Shown here: piece by piece, positions 29,907-38,904 of the stretch
How positions within the stretch are numbered: position 1 is the first letter of the stretch
Layout: the number at the start of each line of letters is the position of its first letter
Origin: Sulfurimonas sp.
GTDB lineage: Bacteria > Campylobacterota > Campylobacteria > Campylobacterales > Sulfurimonadaceae
DNA length: 64,000 nucleotides
Assembly: GCF_041583195.1 (NCBI RefSeq)
Contig: NZ_JBFHGL010000002.1
Location: forward strand, 265,962 to 329,961
Direction of reading: 5' to 3'
Program-made: the position numbers and the translations under genes
The notes under the pieces: generated by a model
The model's input: only the letters and a program-made list of their open reading frames with translations
The model's database searches: none
What the model was told of the DNA's origin: nothing

Positions 29907-30723
29907 AACTAAGTCCTAGAATATTTAAACACGAAAGTGTTAATCCAATACCCATTATTATCTTTATAGTTTGTACAATATTTACCCTTGAAGTTGAATT
30001 ATCAACTAAGTTTACAATTAAAAAAACAGCAATAGCCAAGAAAACACCTAAGAGTATATTGTTTCCTGCAAAAAGTAAAAGGATCATATATACAAAAACA
30101 TACTCAATCCATTTAGCCATATATAAAAATTCAAAATATATTCCACTGTACTCTATCTCTACACCACCCACTATCTCTTGGTGAGCTTCACAAGCATCAA
30201 AAGGCGATTTTTTAAGTTTAAGCGGCACCGTAAGTAAGAATGCTGCAAACAAAAGTATCATAGATAATATCTGAGTATCTTCTTGACGAATTAAAGATAT
30301 ATCGTAAGAGCCGTTTATCATATAAAACCCGGTAGCTATGAGTATAAAAATAGGCTCATATGCGAGCATAGCTAAAAGTTCACGGTTAGAACCTACATGT
30401 GAGTAAACTGAGCGAACGCTAAACCCTGCTAGAATTATAAATATAGTAGCTAAAAGATGTAAGAATATGACATATAAAAAGTTATACCCTAAAATCATTA
30501 ATGCCACTACAGCCCACAAAGTTATAAAGTGAAGTATTGCCAGCACTATATGCATTGGATGCACTATTGATGAATTTTTATCTATAAGTTTATACATGTC
30601 GTAAAACGGTTGCAGAACAGGTGGACCTTGACGGTTTTGCATACGTGCGCGTACAACTCTTTCAAAACCGTAAAGCACTCCTCCAAATACAGGAGCCAGA
30701 ACTATTAAAATATATTCGATCAT
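29899..30723 (-). CDS. echB: Ech hydrogenase NuoH-like membrane subunit
   Basis: A 274 aa integral membrane protein with about eight helices. Its motifs are typical of NuoH/EchB: RARMQNRQGPPVLQPFYD in the N-terminal cytoplasmic loop and SPFDACEAHQEIVGGVEIEYSG in a later one. It links the hydrogenase module to the ion-pumping subunit. Its ATG is in ATGA overlap with the echA stop, immediately after a run of eight G. Confidence 0.92.
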   Translation of the reverse strand: MIEYILIVLAPVFGGVLYGFERVVRARMQNRQGPPVLQPFYDMYKLIDKNSSIVHPMHIVLAILHFITLWAVVALMILGYNFLYVIFLHLLATIFIILAGFSVRSVYSHVGSNRELLAMLAYEPIFILIATGFYMINGSYDISLIRQEDTQILSMILLFAAFLLTVPLKLKKSPFDACEAHQEIVGGVEIEYSGIYFEFLYMAKWIEYVFVYMILLLFAGNNILLGVFLAIAVFLIVNLVDNSTSRVNIVQTIKIIMGIGLTLSCLNILGLSYV

Positions 30724-32468
30724 TTTAATATACCCCCCCCTATTGCCAGATGCAGAACAATCATAAAAATAGATATATACATCATTTTTTGGATTACATT
30801 TGAGCTTAGAGCATAATTATATACACCGACTTCAAAATCACCTTTTTCACCGCAGTTATACTCTTTTACCCTAGGTGCACTTTTAAAACTAAAGTACTTA
30901 AGTAAAAACGGACTTATGAAGATCAGAATCACAGGTATCAATACCTCAACTACATTAAGGGCACTAACTAAAAATATACCTATAAATAGTGATATAAATA
31001 ATATATTTGAGCCTAGTTTGTATTTAAAAGCTAATTTTTCTTTTAGAATATTTTTAAACGGCTCTTTAGTTAAAAGCTTCGTAATAATTTTAAAATATAA
31101 AATTACTAAAAATACACTACCAACAATAAGTCCCAAAAGAGTAAATATATAAAGAGGGTTTTGTGAGATGGCTTGAGTTATAGCTTCAATACCTAAAAAT
31201 TTTCCTATAAATGCACCAAAAGGAGGAAGTGTTAGTGAAGCGAAACCTATAATAATAAAAAATACCGTTCTAGGGGCATGGTCAACCAGGTTGTCTATAT
31301 CGCTTATATATTTTAGATGATAAACTTTTTCTAAAATTCCAGCCTGTAAAAATAGAAGTGCTTTTGATATAGCATGAAAAACTAAAAGAAGTATAGCTGT
31401 GTATCTAGCTTCTTCACTTGGTAGAGAAGCAAGTGCCATCATAAGAGATAATAGAGCTATTGTTGATAAACCCAAAATCTCTTTAAAAAAATCACGATTT
31501 AGTGCCATTATAGATGCACCTACAAAAACAAAACTTGCAAATATAGACACCATAACACTTAAACTTGGACTAAAAGCAGTCGATAATTTCAATACGATAA
31601 AAGGAGCTATTTTCACCATAGTAGCACTATGCAGTATAGCACTCACTGGTGTTGGAGCCACCATAGCCCCAAGCAACCAGTTTTGAAACGGAAATGCCGC
31701 ACCTTTTACATAAGCAGCTATAACTAAAAAAATTATTGGTATTAAAAAGCTATCATCTACTACTTTTAAAAGTTCAGAAAAATAGACAGTATTGTATGTG
31801 CTTATTGAGAATACTAAAGCCAGAAGTATTGCTACACCTCCGACTTGGTTCATCCATAAAGCTTTTAAAGAGTTTTTAACTGCTATATCATCACCGCGAT
31901 AACGGATTAAAAGATATGAACAAAGTGTAGTTAATTCAAATAATAAGAAGAAGATCTCTATATTGTTTGTACTTACAATGGCATTCATAACACCTAAAAA
32001 GAAGAGTAAAAGTGCTATAAACGAGTTCTTTTTCAAACGTGAAAAATTTTCCGCTTCAATATATTCAAGAGCGTATATTATAATAGCTCCGCCGACTACA
32101 TTTATAACAAGGTACATAACACGTGAGAGTTCATCACTTAACAGATCTATACCATGCATAGAAGGTGCCAAGTATATAATACCAAGATATAAAATAAGTT
32201 GAACAAAAGCCAATGCATATACTAATTTACTTCTATATTTAATACCCTGAGCTAAAAAATATACTAGTAAAACAATATCTGCAACACATAAAAAAGTATG
32301 TATATCATGTGATAAAGTCAGAGAATACAGACGATCGTCTAAAAAAGTGGATATAGAAAACAAAGATAAAAGAACAACAAAAGATATGACAATCAGGTTT
32401 CTAATTTTAATTCCCGATACCGGGACTATAAGTGCCAGCAATAAAGGTAGAAAAATTAAAAGTTCCAT
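30720..32468 (-). CDS. echA: Ech hydrogenase antiporter-like subunit (NuoL/EchA)
   Basis: A large polytopic membrane protein (about 582 aa) of the Mrp/NuoL family, the predicted ion pump. Conserved charged residues in membrane helices include Glu in LLFELTTLCSYLL, Lys in AAYVKGAAFPFQNWL, His in VSAILHSATMVKIAP and Lys in HAISKALLFLQAG. It has the length of EchA and lacks the long C-terminal arm of complex I NuoL. The start is the ATG at 32468 or an in-frame GTG at 32477. The 3' end contains a G8 tract (see separate entry). Confidence 0.9.
   Translation of the reverse strand: MELLIFLPLLLALIVPVSGIKIRNLIVISFVVLLSLFSISTFLDDRLYSLTLSHDIHTFLCVADIVLLVYFLAQGIKYRSKLVYALAFVQLILYLGIIYLAPSMHGIDLLSDELSRVMYLVINVVGGAIIIYALEYIEAENFSRLKKNSFIALLLFFLGVMNAIVSTNNIEIFFLLFELTTLCSYLLIRYRGDDIAVKNSLKALWMNQVGGVAILLALVFSISTYNTVYFSELLKVVDDSFLIPIIFLVIAAYVKGAAFPFQNWLLGAMVAPTPVSAILHSATMVKIAPFIVLKLSTAFSPSLSVMVSIFASFVFVGASIMALNRDFFKEILGLSTIALLSLMMALASLPSEEARYTAILLLVFHAISKALLFLQAGILEKVYHLKYISDIDNLVDHAPRTVFFIIIGFASLTLPPFGAFIGKFLGIEAITQAISQNPLYIFTLLGLIVGSVFLVILYFKIITKLLTKEPFKNILKEKLAFKYKLGSNILFISLFIGIFLVSALNVVEVLIPVILIFISPFLLKYFSFKSAPRVKEYNCGEKGDFEVGVYNYALSSNVIQKMMYISIFMIVLHLAIGGGILK
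30733..30740 (-). repeat. Eight-base homopolymer (G8 on the coding strand) at the 3' end of echA
   Basis: A run of eight C on the plus strand, G8 in echA, encodes Gly-Gly-Gly just before the last three codons and the echA/echB ATGA junction. Poly-G tracts of this length are slippage-prone in Campylobacterota. A one-base change would alter the echA terminus and its coupling with echB. Confidence 0.8.
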
Positions 32469-32478
32469 AATGTTCACG

Positions 32479-33120
32479 CTAACTTAAAATCATGTTTGAA
32501 CCAACCACTAAGGATATAACTCCTGCGGTTGCAAATACTCTTCTTATATTTTGTTTTGAATTTAGTAAGTTCTTATTTATATAAAGAATAATACCACCAA
32601 ATCCTACAAAAATAACCATTACACCTAAAGTAAAAGCTCCAACTAACATAAAGTCTACATTTTGGCTCTCAACGACACCTAAAGTAATAAGCATTCCGCG
32701 GACTCCGCCAATACCCATAAGAATCCCAATACTAAATGCACTTGCACTGTCTTTTGAATCGTGCTTATGTTTATGTCCAAACCATATGTGAATATGCTCT
32801 TTATTGTCGTGCACGTGTTTTTTCAAATGTATCTTATCCGCAAATACCATATAGATAAGATATACACCCATACTTAATATTACAATAGAGGAGATTGTAT
32901 CTCCATATCCAAGAACTGCATCACTAATATTATATGTTTGAAGTATTTTTGCAAATAAAAAGAGTGTAAGCCCATGCCCTATAGCGAAAAGCGTAGTTAC
33001 GGTCATTGTTTTTTTCTTTGATTTACCGATTGAGAAATCAGCTATAGCTGTTAAATGATCAGGCCCAAAGGCATGTAGAATTCCGTACCAAAATATAATA
33101 GCCAAACCATATGTTTCCAT
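32479..33120 (-). CDS. NicO-type nickel/cobalt transporter-like protein
   Basis: A 213 aa membrane protein with about six helices. The metal motif HAFGPDH (H16, D21, H22) matches the HX4DH signature of nickel/cobalt permeases, and a His-rich loop (about residues 99-125) follows helix 3. GIGGVRGMLITLG resembles the second conserved motif. It is the first gene of the ech-hyp run, ending 10 bases before echA, consistent with nickel supply for hydrogenases. Direction of transport (uptake or export) cannot be read from the sequence. Confidence 0.8.
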   Translation of the reverse strand: METYGLAIIFWYGILHAFGPDHLTAIADFSIGKSKKKTMTVTTLFAIGHGLTLFLFAKILQTYNISDAVLGYGDTISSIVILSMGVYLIYMVFADKIHLKKHVHDNKEHIHIWFGHKHKHDSKDSASAFSIGILMGIGGVRGMLITLGVVESQNVDFMLVGAFTLGVMVIFVGFGGIILYINKNLLNSKQNIRRVFATAGVISLVVGSNMILS

Positions 33121-33180
33121 AATGCGGATCCTTTAAATAAACAATCTTTTACATTTTATAACTTTATATTAAAAATGAGT

Positions 33181-34338
33181 TTAAAGTGAATATATTATTT
33201 TGTCTCTACCGCTATTTTTTGCTTCATATAAAGCCAGATCGGCAACCTTAAAAGCATCTGCAAAACTTTCTTGCTCATCAGGTCTTTTATTTACACCGAT
33301 AGATGTCGTAACTTGTATATATTCTTCTTCATCTATATAGAACTTATGATTTTGAATCGTTTCAAAAATACGTTCAACTATACGAATGGCAATTTCTGAA
33401 TTTTCAGATTTAGTTTTTATTAAAAGTACAAACTCTTCACCACCGTAACGTATTGCCAAATCATCATCTAAACGTAATATATTAGTAAAAATCAGACCTA
33501 ACTCTTTTAAAATCTTATCTCCTGCATCATGTCCGTACTTATCATTTATACCTTTAAAATGATCGATATCGAGTACTAATAAAATATATTCTGAAAGTTC
33601 TAAGCTATTTTCTATCTCGTGTAAATAGTTTCTATTATAAATATTTGTCAGCCTGTCGGTAAAAGATGATTTTTTCATATGCTTATATCTAAATAACTGA
33701 AAAACTAAAGTAAGTAAACTCAGAAAAATTATCAGAAGAATTAAAACTACAGCTGTTTTCATCATAACTATTATATTGTTAATGTCTGATATCTTATCTA
33801 CGGAAAAATCTATGGCTAATATAAGTTCAACGTTTTGTTTATTTATAATCGGTACTAAGTAGCTTATAGATAATTTTTGCAAAATATTATGTTTTATAAC
33901 CACAGGCTCTTTTGTTGTATATACATCAAACCAACCGTTATTTGCAATATCGAATTTTTGACCTAAAAAAGATTTTTCATCATCCTCTGAACCGTCTATC
34001 AAAAATCTGAAAACATCGTTTTTATCTTTGTATAGTATATATGCATATTTTATATTGTCCGTTAAAAGATTTTTTACATTTTCTTCAAGTTGTTTTCTAA
34101 GAGCAGAATCAGATTTCACTTCATCTATATAGCTCTGGCTAGAACCTAAAATAGTTTTTATGTATGATGCTTTATGCTGAGTTATTTGAAAGATATCGGT
34201 AGTCGATATTTTAAAAATATCTTCTTCTATATTTTCTTCATATCTAAAAATAAGTATTAGTAAAAATACTAAAGAAAATACTATAACAGAGCCAAATATG
34301 CTTAAAAAGAATCTGTGTTTTAATATATTTTTAATCAT
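33181..34338 (-). CDS. Membrane diguanylate cyclase (GGDEF)
   Basis: A 385 aa protein with membrane helices at about 9-31 and 189-214 enclosing a periplasmic Cache-like sensor (about 35-185), then a GGDEF domain. The active site is GGEEF (299-303), preceded by DIDHFKGINDKYGHDAGD, so it should make cyclic-di-GMP. The usual RxxD inhibitory site is shifted by one residue (RLDDD) and may not work. It overlaps the upstream periplasmic-protein gene by 8 bases, suggesting that protein or its ligand controls the cyclase. Confidence 0.9.
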   Translation of the reverse strand: MIKNILKHRFFLSIFGSVIVFSLVFLLILIFRYEENIEEDIFKISTTDIFQITQHKASYIKTILGSSQSYIDEVKSDSALRKQLEENVKNLLTDNIKYAYILYKDKNDVFRFLIDGSEDDEKSFLGQKFDIANNGWFDVYTTKEPVVIKHNILQKLSISYLVPIINKQNVELILAIDFSVDKISDINNIIVMMKTAVVLILLIIFLSLLTLVFQLFRYKHMKKSSFTDRLTNIYNRNYLHEIENSLELSEYILLVLDIDHFKGINDKYGHDAGDKILKELGLIFTNILRLDDDLAIRYGGEEFVLLIKTKSENSEIAIRIVERIFETIQNHKFYIDEEEYIQVTTSIGVNKRPDEQESFADAFKVADLALYEAKNSGRDKIIYSL

Positions 34339-34789
34339 TGAAATCTTCTATATACTGATTGTATTCGTTAGACAGATTAACACCGTTTTGTTTTAATCTA
34401 CGTTTTACAAATACTATATTAGGTCTGCTTTTATTCCAAAAAAATGCACCGATATACCTAGAATTTGATACAAGTTTCTTATAATTATTCGTAAAATAAA
34501 CTTTTTGCTTTAAACCACAATCATTTCCATCTAAACCTTTTTTATCGAAAATAAAATTTGCACTTTTACAGTTATTGCTTACATTACAGTATTTAGAATA
34601 GATCGCTTTCTCTTTTGCAGATATGTCAGGTATGTAAATATTTGGTTTTTCACCTAGCGAATCACTAGCTATTTTTGACACTATTTTGGCTTCTAATTCT
34701 ACTTCTTTATCGTATTTATCCAGCATAAATACATTCTGTTTAGAATACATTAGTGAACAAAGCATTAGAAGCGATATAAGTATCTTCAT
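34331..34789 (-). CDS. Small exported protein between TonB receptor and GGDEF genes
   Basis: I do not know this family. A signal peptide (residues 1-16, KILISLLMLCSLMYS) precedes a mature protein of about 135 aa with four Cys (C68 to C91 region) and a YIGAFFWNKSRPNIVFVKRR segment near the C-terminus. The ATG at 34789 is in TGATG overlap with the receptor stop; an upstream GTG would lie inside that gene. It overlaps the GGDEF gene by 8 bases. By position it may be the periplasmic link between an outer-membrane receptor and the cyclase, as YfiR is for YfiN, but sequence similarity to YfiR is not evident. Confidence 0.7.
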   Translation of the reverse strand: MKILISLLMLCSLMYSKQNVFMLDKYDKEVELEAKIVSKIASDSLGEKPNIYIPDISAKEKAIYSKYCNVSNNCKSANFIFDKKGLDGNDCGLKQKVYFTNNYKKLVSNSRYIGAFFWNKSRPNIVFVKRRLKQNGVNLSNEYNQYIEDFND

Positions 34790-36711
34790 CAAAATACCCA
34801 CTCTGTGCTAAGAGTTATCTCTGGTTCATTGTCTTCTAGAGTAAAGTTACCTATGCTAGCATCAGCATTAATACCTTCTTTATATAAAGACTTTGTAGAA
34901 TCATCCAAAATGTTTTCAGCTTTTACACTTACAGAAATATCTTTAGTAACCTTATAAGTTACTCCGACATTTAAGTTATAACTACCATCCACATATTCAT
35001 TGTAGTATTCGTAAGAGTTTCTATAAATTAACGATGAAAAATACTCAAATTTATCATATTCACCTGTAACTTTTACAAAACCACCTTTATTTGAATTATT
35101 AAGGTGCTCAGTAAGATTAGTTGTAAAATAATTAAGATGCAGTGTGTGTTTGTCAAAAAAATCATATTTTAGATCAAAAACCCAGTTATCTACTTCTATT
35201 GTATGGTTTACATTTATAAAACCGATAGGGGTATAATATATAAAGTCTTCTATTTTTATATTGTTAAAAAGTACACTTAACCTTAGGTCATCATCTGCAT
35301 ACACACTTTCAATATAGTAATACTTATATTTTTGATTTTTTAATTCAGGCGCAGATTTACTTGAAAAATCCACATTATAAAAAGAAGGCATAATACTTGT
35401 TTTTGTATAAAAAGTTTTAAAACCTATATTATCATTTGCAGTATATATAGCGCCAACTCTATAGTGTTCATTTTTTAATTTTACTAAATTACTATCTCTA
35501 TCATATTTATCACGTTTTAAATTTAACACAACTAAAAAATTATCAGCTATTCTATAATCGTCCTGCAGAAATGCACTGTATCTTTTCTCAGATTTGAAAT
35601 TTGATAATTTATCTATATAATTTATGTTGTTTAAAAAGTTTACACTATAACTGTTATCTAGACTATATTTTTTGTATTGTGTATTTAATCCAATAAGAAG
35701 ATTATTGTTTTGTGTAGAAAAACTCTTTGAAACTAAAGCACTGCTTTTATTCACTTTAATATCACTATGATACTCTTTTGGTATTGTTAAACCTGCATTG
35801 GCAAAGTCAATTACAGGTATTAATGCTAAACCTTCATTGTTAAGTTCATCGTAATTTAGCCTGTTTAAATCATATGATAGATTTAACTTTAGTGAATTAT
35901 CATCTAAAAAAGAACTTGAAAAATCTACAAACATATCTTCAGATAGATACTTTGCATCATCAGGATTTGCATCTAAAGACATACCTGCAAAATTATCTTT
36001 ATCAACATATCCGTATCCTATATTTAATGCTGTACTTTCTTTCTCTAAATTTACATAAAGATATTTGGAATCTGAATCGTTTTTAAATTTTTTAAAATTG
36101 TAATTTCTATCATCGTTTACCTTTACATTACTAGCATAGGCTAAGTATGACCAGCCATTTTCTAAAATATCTGAATGAGCTACAGCCTCTGCATTAGATC
36201 CTTTATCTGTAACATGTGCAAAGAGCTTGGAAGAATTTTCTTTTGAACCTTTTTTAGTATAAATCCTTATAAAAAATATACCGTTTCCGCTACCTAAAGA
36301 AAAAGAGCTGTTTCCTCTATAAATCTCCACATAATCTACAATATCCATAGGAAACTCCATCCATGGAGCAGATGGACTCATTGTATAGTTTGAACTTAAT
36401 TCATGTCCATTTATAAATATTCTGAAAAAACCGCTTACATCTGTTTTACTTCCCGGTAGTGACAAGTTCGATACACCGAATCTATTTTTATTTAGATTAC
36501 TAATAGGGATCTCTTTAAGCAGATCGCTTAAAGTCGTATATTGCATAAATTGAATCTCTTTTTGGGAATATATGGTTACGTTTCCAAGCTTTTCATCAAC
36601 TGTATTTAGAGATTTTTTCGTAGTAGTTTCATATTCTTGAAGAAGAACGTCTATATCTTGTGCAATTAATAAGTTTGTGATAAATAAACATATAACAATA
36701 TATATTTTCAA
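34789..36711 (-). CDS. TonB-dependent receptor-like outer membrane protein
   Basis: A 640 aa protein with a signal peptide (about 1-17), a plug domain (about 40-160; LSDLLKEIP, IDIVDYVEIYRGNSSFSLGSG-type motif) and a long beta-barrel ending in WVF, the usual C-terminal aromatic. A TonB box is not clear. The start is TTG at 36711, with AGGA seven bases upstream; no ATG fits. It is translationally coupled to the small exported protein. The ligand is unknown. Confidence 0.85.
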   Translation of the reverse strand: MKIYIVICLFITNLLIAQDIDVLLQEYETTTKKSLNTVDEKLGNVTIYSQKEIQFMQYTTLSDLLKEIPISNLNKNRFGVSNLSLPGSKTDVSGFFRIFINGHELSSNYTMSPSAPWMEFPMDIVDYVEIYRGNSSFSLGSGNGIFFIRIYTKKGSKENSSKLFAHVTDKGSNAEAVAHSDILENGWSYLAYASNVKVNDDRNYNFKKFKNDSDSKYLYVNLEKESTALNIGYGYVDKDNFAGMSLDANPDDAKYLSEDMFVDFSSSFLDDNSLKLNLSYDLNRLNYDELNNEGLALIPVIDFANAGLTIPKEYHSDIKVNKSSALVSKSFSTQNNNLLIGLNTQYKKYSLDNSYSVNFLNNINYIDKLSNFKSEKRYSAFLQDDYRIADNFLVVLNLKRDKYDRDSNLVKLKNEHYRVGAIYTANDNIGFKTFYTKTSIMPSFYNVDFSSKSAPELKNQKYKYYYIESVYADDDLRLSVLFNNIKIEDFIYYTPIGFINVNHTIEVDNWVFDLKYDFFDKHTLHLNYFTTNLTEHLNNSNKGGFVKVTGEYDKFEYFSSLIYRNSYEYYNEYVDGSYNLNVGVTYKVTKDISVSVKAENILDDSTKSLYKEGINADASIGNFTLEDNEPEITLSTEWVF

Positions 36712-36744
36712 ACAACTATCCTTATTAATTTTTGTAAATTATAA

Positions 36745-38904
36745 TTAAATTAACTTTAAAATATAATAATATATTTGTCCTAGTGATATACCTCCATCAT
36801 TGATAGGTGTATCTTGTTGATAATAATATTTTATTTTTTCTTTTTTAAGCCCCTTAATTATTAGTTCTAATAATGTTTTATTTTGAAATACTCCACCGCT
36901 TAATATTACATCTAATTTTTCTTTTTTAGATATATCTATCACAATTTTTACAAGTGTATTTATAAATTTTGAAACGAGATTTTCATCAAAAAAATCATAC
37001 TCAATCTCAATTGCACCATTATCATCTATATTGTATTTAAAACTTTCATCTACATTTTGATCATAATTCATCTCACATATAAGTCCTGCTTCACCCTCAT
37101 ATGACTGAACTTGAATCAGATCAGCCAAAGAAGCGAGCCCGTCAAACAACCTTCCTACAGATGAACTAGTCGGTGCATTTAAATTTTTTACATAACTTTG
37201 ATGAAGCATTTTAATATTTGATGACGAAAATTCTTTAACACATGCTAAATCTAATTCTAGAACTTCATCCAAATCATACTTCTGGAAAAGCAAACTCAAT
37301 GCGATGCGTCTAGGTTCTTTAACAGCTTTTTCACCGCCTAAAAGTTTTATCGGTTTAAAATAATACTTTCTCAGATCACCTACAAAAATCTCCCCACCCC
37401 AAAGGTTTCTGTCGTCTCCAAAACCTGTTCCGTCAAAACTAAATCCTAAATACTCTTCATCTAATCCAAACTCTGCCTTTGCAGCATATATATGTGATAG
37501 ATGATGGGATGCTTCAACAAGCTCTATACCTTGCTGTTTAGCCCATTTTGTACTCTCATAAGACGGGTGTTTATCATGAATTATAATATCAGGTTTAAAA
37601 TCGTAAAAACGCTTAAATGTTTCTATTGTTCTATTGAAATATTCTAAACTCATTAAAGAGTCTAAATCTCCAATATGTGCAGATACAATAATAGTATCAT
37701 CAAAACAAATCGATATCGTACTTTTTTGATTTGCCCCTACTGCCAAAATCTTTTTATTTACTTTGAATGGTAATTTTATAACTTTTGGTGCGTAAGAGCG
37801 AGCAAGCCTTAAAATTTGCTCATAATCATCTACAACTTGAATAACAGAATCATCTACAGCATTTACAATTTCCCTGTTGAAATCCAATATAAAATCTATA
37901 AATGGGAGTTTCTCTTCTATAATCTCCTTTGTAGTGATTATGGGTTCTCCTCCAAGATTTGCACTTGTAGCTACTATTGGAGAGTCTAGATGTTCAAATA
38001 ATACATAATGCAAAGGTGTATAAGGCAACATACATCCTATTCTGTCTATATTTGGAGCTATACTCTCAGATACCAGTGTATTTTTCTTTTTGTTTAAAAC
38101 TATAATTGGTCTCTTGTTAGACTCTAACAGTTCTCTTTCCTTATTACTTACAAAAGCTAAACTTTCAATTTGCTCTAAATCTTTACACATAATGGCAAAA
38201 GGTTTTGAAGGACGATTCTTAAATTGACGAAGTTTACTTACAGCCTCAAAATTACTTGCATCACAAACTATATGAAAACCGCCTATACCTTTAATAGCTA
38301 TGATATTTCCGGCTTTTATATGCTTGATTGTATCTTCTATTGTTTCACTAAGTTGTGGACCGCAATTTTTACATGAAATTGGTTGTGCATGATAGCGTCT
38401 ATTTAAAGGATCGTTGTAATCTTTTTCACACTCATCACACATTTTAAATTCACTCATTGATGTATTTTGTCTATCATATGGAAGTGTATTTATTATGGAG
38501 TATCTAGGTCCGCAGTTTGTACAATTTGTAGCAAAATAATCTCTAAATCTACCATGTTTAAGATCATCTAAACAATCATCACATACAGCTATATCAGGAG
38601 AAATAAGTGTTGTTATTTGCTCGTTATTTTCACTTTGAATAATTTCAAATTCTTTATTATTTTGTATAGTTTTTATATGTAAAGATTCTATCTTATCTAC
38701 ATGGGCTAGAGGTGGAAAATTTTCTAAAAATATTTTATCAAATTCCTTAATAGTTTCTATACAGCCTTGAAGTTCAATCTCAACCCCTTTAGGAGTGTTT
38801 TTGACAAAACCTGCAAGTCCTAAGGATACAGCTATTTTATATACAAAAGGTCGAAATCCAACACCTTGGATCACACCCTCTATAAAATACCTTTTTCTAA
38901 TCAT
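36745..38904 (-). CDS. hypF: Carbamoyltransferase HypF
   Basis: HypF makes the carbamoyl group passed to HypE for cyanide synthesis. Domains in order: acylphosphatase (1-90; GVIQGVGFRPFVYK), two Cys4 zinc fingers (about 105-185; CDDC/CTNC and CDEC/CKNC), a YrdC-like domain (about 190-375) and a Kae1-like carbamoyl-transfer domain (about 385-719; SHHLSHIYAA, SFDGTGFGDD, LSGGVFQN). The length of 719 aa is complete. It overlaps hydE by 8 bases, as the last gene of the hyd operon. Confidence 0.96.
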   Translation of the reverse strand: MIRKRYFIEGVIQGVGFRPFVYKIAVSLGLAGFVKNTPKGVEIELQGCIETIKEFDKIFLENFPPLAHVDKIESLHIKTIQNNKEFEIIQSENNEQITTLISPDIAVCDDCLDDLKHGRFRDYFATNCTNCGPRYSIINTLPYDRQNTSMSEFKMCDECEKDYNDPLNRRYHAQPISCKNCGPQLSETIEDTIKHIKAGNIIAIKGIGGFHIVCDASNFEAVSKLRQFKNRPSKPFAIMCKDLEQIESLAFVSNKERELLESNKRPIIVLNKKKNTLVSESIAPNIDRIGCMLPYTPLHYVLFEHLDSPIVATSANLGGEPIITTKEIIEEKLPFIDFILDFNREIVNAVDDSVIQVVDDYEQILRLARSYAPKVIKLPFKVNKKILAVGANQKSTISICFDDTIIVSAHIGDLDSLMSLEYFNRTIETFKRFYDFKPDIIIHDKHPSYESTKWAKQQGIELVEASHHLSHIYAAKAEFGLDEEYLGFSFDGTGFGDDRNLWGGEIFVGDLRKYYFKPIKLLGGEKAVKEPRRIALSLLFQKYDLDEVLELDLACVKEFSSSNIKMLHQSYVKNLNAPTSSSVGRLFDGLASLADLIQVQSYEGEAGLICEMNYDQNVDESFKYNIDDNGAIEIEYDFFDENLVSKFINTLVKIVIDISKKEKLDVILSGGVFQNKTLLELIIKGLKKEKIKYYYQQDTPINDGGISLGQIYYYILKLI

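Noticed and set aside
27954..32468. Complex I (nuo) remnant
   Set aside because: EchE has all four nickel Cys and the cluster is flanked by hyp genes, so it is a hydrogenase.
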